From contig CANMPU010000026.1 of the NCBI GenBank assembly GCA_947499755.1, positions 1 to 8,690 on the forward strand: DNA of 8,690 nucleotides. The letters run 5' to 3'. Positions 7,219-8,690 of this stretch are shown piece by piece. The DNA is from Betaproteobacteria bacterium (GTDB taxonomy: Bacteria > Pseudomonadota > Gammaproteobacteria > Burkholderiales > CANMPU01). Position numbers and translations under genes: made by a program. Under the pieces are notes generated by a model. The model was not told where the DNA came from. It was given only the letters and a program-made list of their open reading frames with translations, and did no database searches. Every line of letters begins with the position of its first letter. Positions within the stretch are counted from its first letter, which is position 1.

Positions 7219-8394
7219 ATGAAGTTTGAGTTATGGTGGTTGTTGGCGTTCCCTTTGTTTTTTGCCTTGGGTTGGCTCACGGCGCGCATCGATATTAAAC
7301 AATTGCTTTCAGAATCGCGCGCGCTGCCATTGTCGTATTTCAAGGGCCTAAACTTTTTGCTCAATGAGCAGCCAGATAAGGCGATCGAAGCGTTTATCGA
7401 AGTTGTCAAGATTAACCCACAAACTGTTGAATTACATTTTGCCCTCGGAAGCTTGTTTCGACGGCGTGGTGAAGTCGAACGTGCAATCCGCATGCACCAA
7501 AACCTCGTCGAGCGCGTCGATCTTGCACCAGAGCAAAAGTTAAATGCCTTGTTCGAATTAGCGCAGGATTATCTTAAGGCCGGATTGCTCGATCGTGCCG
7601 AAGAAGTATTTACCAAATTGCAAAGCACGCCGTATTCCGAATCTTCAGCGAAGCACCTTCTATCAATTTATGAGCAGGAAAAAGACTGGCAGAAAGCGAT
7701 CGGCGTAGCGCAACGCTTGGAAGAATCCTCTGGGCAATCGCGCCAAAAAGAAATCGCCAATTTCTATTGCGAGCTTGCATTAAGCGAAATGATGAATACG
7801 AAATATTCTTCTGCCCGTGAATATTTGGAGCGCGCGCTCGCGGTACATAGGAAAAGCGTACGACCTAGTCTATTGTACGGAGATTTGGAGATTGCAGAGG
7901 AACATTATGCTGCGGCAATCGACGCCTGGAAAAGAATCGAAACGCAGAATCCGGCGTACCTTTCTTTGGTCGCGGAGAAGATACTGAGTGCTCATCAACA
8001 GCTCAAGAAATTAGATGAAGGACTCAATCTTTTGCAGGGGTATTTATCACGCTATCCATCTTTAGACTTGCTTAATGTTGTCTACCGCGCCACTCTGGAA
8101 CGACATGGTCCGGAGAAGGCCTATATTCTTGTGCGTGACGAGTTACAACGGGCACCTACGCTGTTGGGACTCGATAAGCTGCTAGAGGCACGGCTTATGG
8201 AGACGCCCTTGGAGAGGCGTCACGATTTAGAGCTGGTCAAAAAGTTAGTGCACCAACACACACGTAGTCTCGCGCTCTATCGTTGCGATACCTGCGGATT
8301 TAAAGCGCGCCAATTTTATTGGCATTGCCCCGCGTGTGGCGGTTGGGAAACTTATTCACCAAAGCGTATTGAGGAAAGGGAGCTATCGGCATGA
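7219..8394 (+). CDS. lapB: Lipopolysaccharide assembly protein B (LapB/YciM), TPR protein with rubredoxin-like metal site
   Basis: This 391-residue protein (E. coli LapB has 389) has one N-terminal membrane helix (about 5-21), a long array of TPR repeats (roughly 38-340) and a C-terminal rubredoxin-like knuckle. The knuckle has CDTCGF (Cys356, Cys359) and WHCPACGGW (Cys370, Cys373), so all four metal ligands are present. Strongly recognisable blocks are [46 protein letters not shown] and the C-terminal YWHCPAC. In E. coli, LapB acts as an adaptor that promotes FtsH proteolysis of LpxC, so balancing LPS with phospholipid, and is itself restrained by PbgA/YejM. The same role is inferred here. 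The ATG at 7219 places the membrane helix right at the N terminus. Its last codons overlap pyrF by 4 bases. Confidence 0.96.
   Translation: MKFELWWLLAFPLFFALGWLTARIDIKQLLSESRALPLSYFKGLNFLLNEQPDKAIEAFIEVVKINPQTVELHFALGSLFRRRGEVERAIRMHQNLVERVDLAPEQKLNALFELAQDYLKAGLLDRAEEVFTKLQSTPYSESSAKHLLSIYEQEKDWQKAIGVAQRLEESSGQSRQKEIANFYCELALSEMMNTKYSSAREYLERALAVHRKSVRPSLLYGDLEIAEEHYAAAIDAWKRIETQNPAYLSLVAEKILSAHQQLKKLDEGLNLLQGYLSRYPSLDLLNVVYRATLERHGPEKAYILVRDELQRAPTLLGLDKLLEARLMETPLERRHDLELVKKLVHQHTRSLALYRCDTCGFKARQFYWHCPACGGWETYSPKRIEERELSA
8375..8382 (+). promoter_or_regulatory. Shine-Dalgarno of pyrF inside the lapB 3' end
   Basis: AAAGGGAG lies 8 bases before the pyrF ATG at 8391 and is embedded in lapB coding sequence. 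It fixes the pyrF start and, together with the ATGA overlap, indicates cotranscription and probable translational coupling. Confidence 0.7.
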
Positions 8395-8690
8395 GCGAGT
8401 CACGCGTCATTGTGGCATTGGATTTTTCGCATGCCGATGCCGCGCTGAAACTTGCGCTGACGTTGAACCCAGCCGAATGCAAGCTAAAAGTGGGGAAAGA
8501 ATTATTTGTCGCTGCAGGACCAAAGCTAGTCGAAAGCCTGGTACGGTTAGGTTTCGATGTGTTCCTAGATCTTAAGTTTCATGATATACCCAATACCGTC
8601 GCCGCCGCGTGCCGTGCTGCAGCATCGTTAGGTGTATGGATGATTAATGTCCATGCCGGCGGTGGGTGTAGAATGCTAAGTGCTGCACGT
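8391..8690 (+). CDS. pyrF: Orotidine 5'-phosphate decarboxylase, N-terminal part; 3' end outside window
   Basis: These are the first 100 codons of OMP decarboxylase, the last step of UMP synthesis (OMP to UMP plus CO2), a cytoplasmic TIM-barrel enzyme. The frame begins [12 protein letters not shown] with substrate-site Asp11, then LKVGKELF with Lys33. The catalytic signature [10 protein letters not shown] follows, holding Asp60, Lys62 and Asp65 of the family's charged tetrad. INVHAGGG follows near residue 86. This is the short bacterial type (about 230-245 residues expected). The start codon overlaps the lapB stop as ATGA. The lapA-lapB-pyrF order is the same as in E. coli. The reading frame is open to the last base of the window, so truncation is due only to the window edge. 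Confidence 0.96.
   Translation, partial: MSESRVIVALDFSHADAALKLALTLNPAECKLKVGKELFVAAGPKLVESLVRLGFDVFLDLKFHDIPNTVAAACRAAASLGVWMINVHAGGGCRMLSAAR

Noticed and set aside
8336..8575. 79-codon + strand frame across the lapB-pyrF junction
   Set aside because: The correct frame from 8391 encodes OMP decarboxylase with its catalytic motif; this frame is a shadow overlapping both genes.

Overview
This is a stretch of bacterial core chromosome with every gene on the + strand and almost no spare DNA. The gene order is pheA (3' part), hisC, tyrA, aroA, cmk, rpsA, ihfB, lapA, lapB, pyrF (5' part). It matches the conserved pheA-hisC-tyrA-aroA-cmk-rpsA-ihfB 'supraoperon' known from Beta- and Gammaproteobacteria, joined to the lapAB-pyrF cluster. 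The order, the IHF-beta and LapB types, the unfused TyrA and AroA, and a moderate GC content that looks close to one half suggest a betaproteobacterium, perhaps of a Nitrosomonadales-like lineage. The window alone cannot settle the genus.

Layout. Positions 2-4651 hold five biosynthetic genes separated by 4-26 bases. These are the C-terminal part of chorismate mutase/prephenate dehydratase, a histidinol-phosphate-type aminotransferase, prephenate dehydrogenase, EPSP synthase and cytidylate kinase. A 146-149 base gap (4652-4800) follows. It contains a perfect 7-bp hairpin, T/A-rich repeats and only a weak candidate promoter, and it leads into rpsA (ribosomal protein S1). The ihfB gene comes 10 bases after rpsA, and its Shine-Dalgarno sequence overlaps the rpsA stop codon. 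A clear intrinsic terminator lies at 6838-6869. Immediately after it come lapA and lapB, the membrane proteins that control lipopolysaccharide synthesis, and pyrF, which overlaps lapB by 4 bases (ATGA) and runs off the window.

How the genes fit together. AroA makes EPSP, the precursor of chorismate. PheA and TyrA take chorismate/prephenate towards phenylalanine and tyrosine. The HisC-type aminotransferase can plausibly perform the final transamination as well as its histidine step. Cmk and PyrF serve pyrimidine nucleotide supply, RpsA serves translation initiation, IHF shapes DNA, and LapAB tunes LpxC turnover. The window therefore links amino-acid, nucleotide, translation and envelope functions that scale with growth.

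I found no mobile element, CRISPR array, tRNA, rRNA, toxin-antitoxin or defence gene, and no sign of an undescribed system. The points worth a second look are regulatory: the SD-poor rpsA leader with its hairpin, and the terminator placed just upstream of lapA. Two evolutionary points also stand out: adjacent but unfused tyrA-aroA, and a pseudomonad/Bacillus-like AroA active-site loop.
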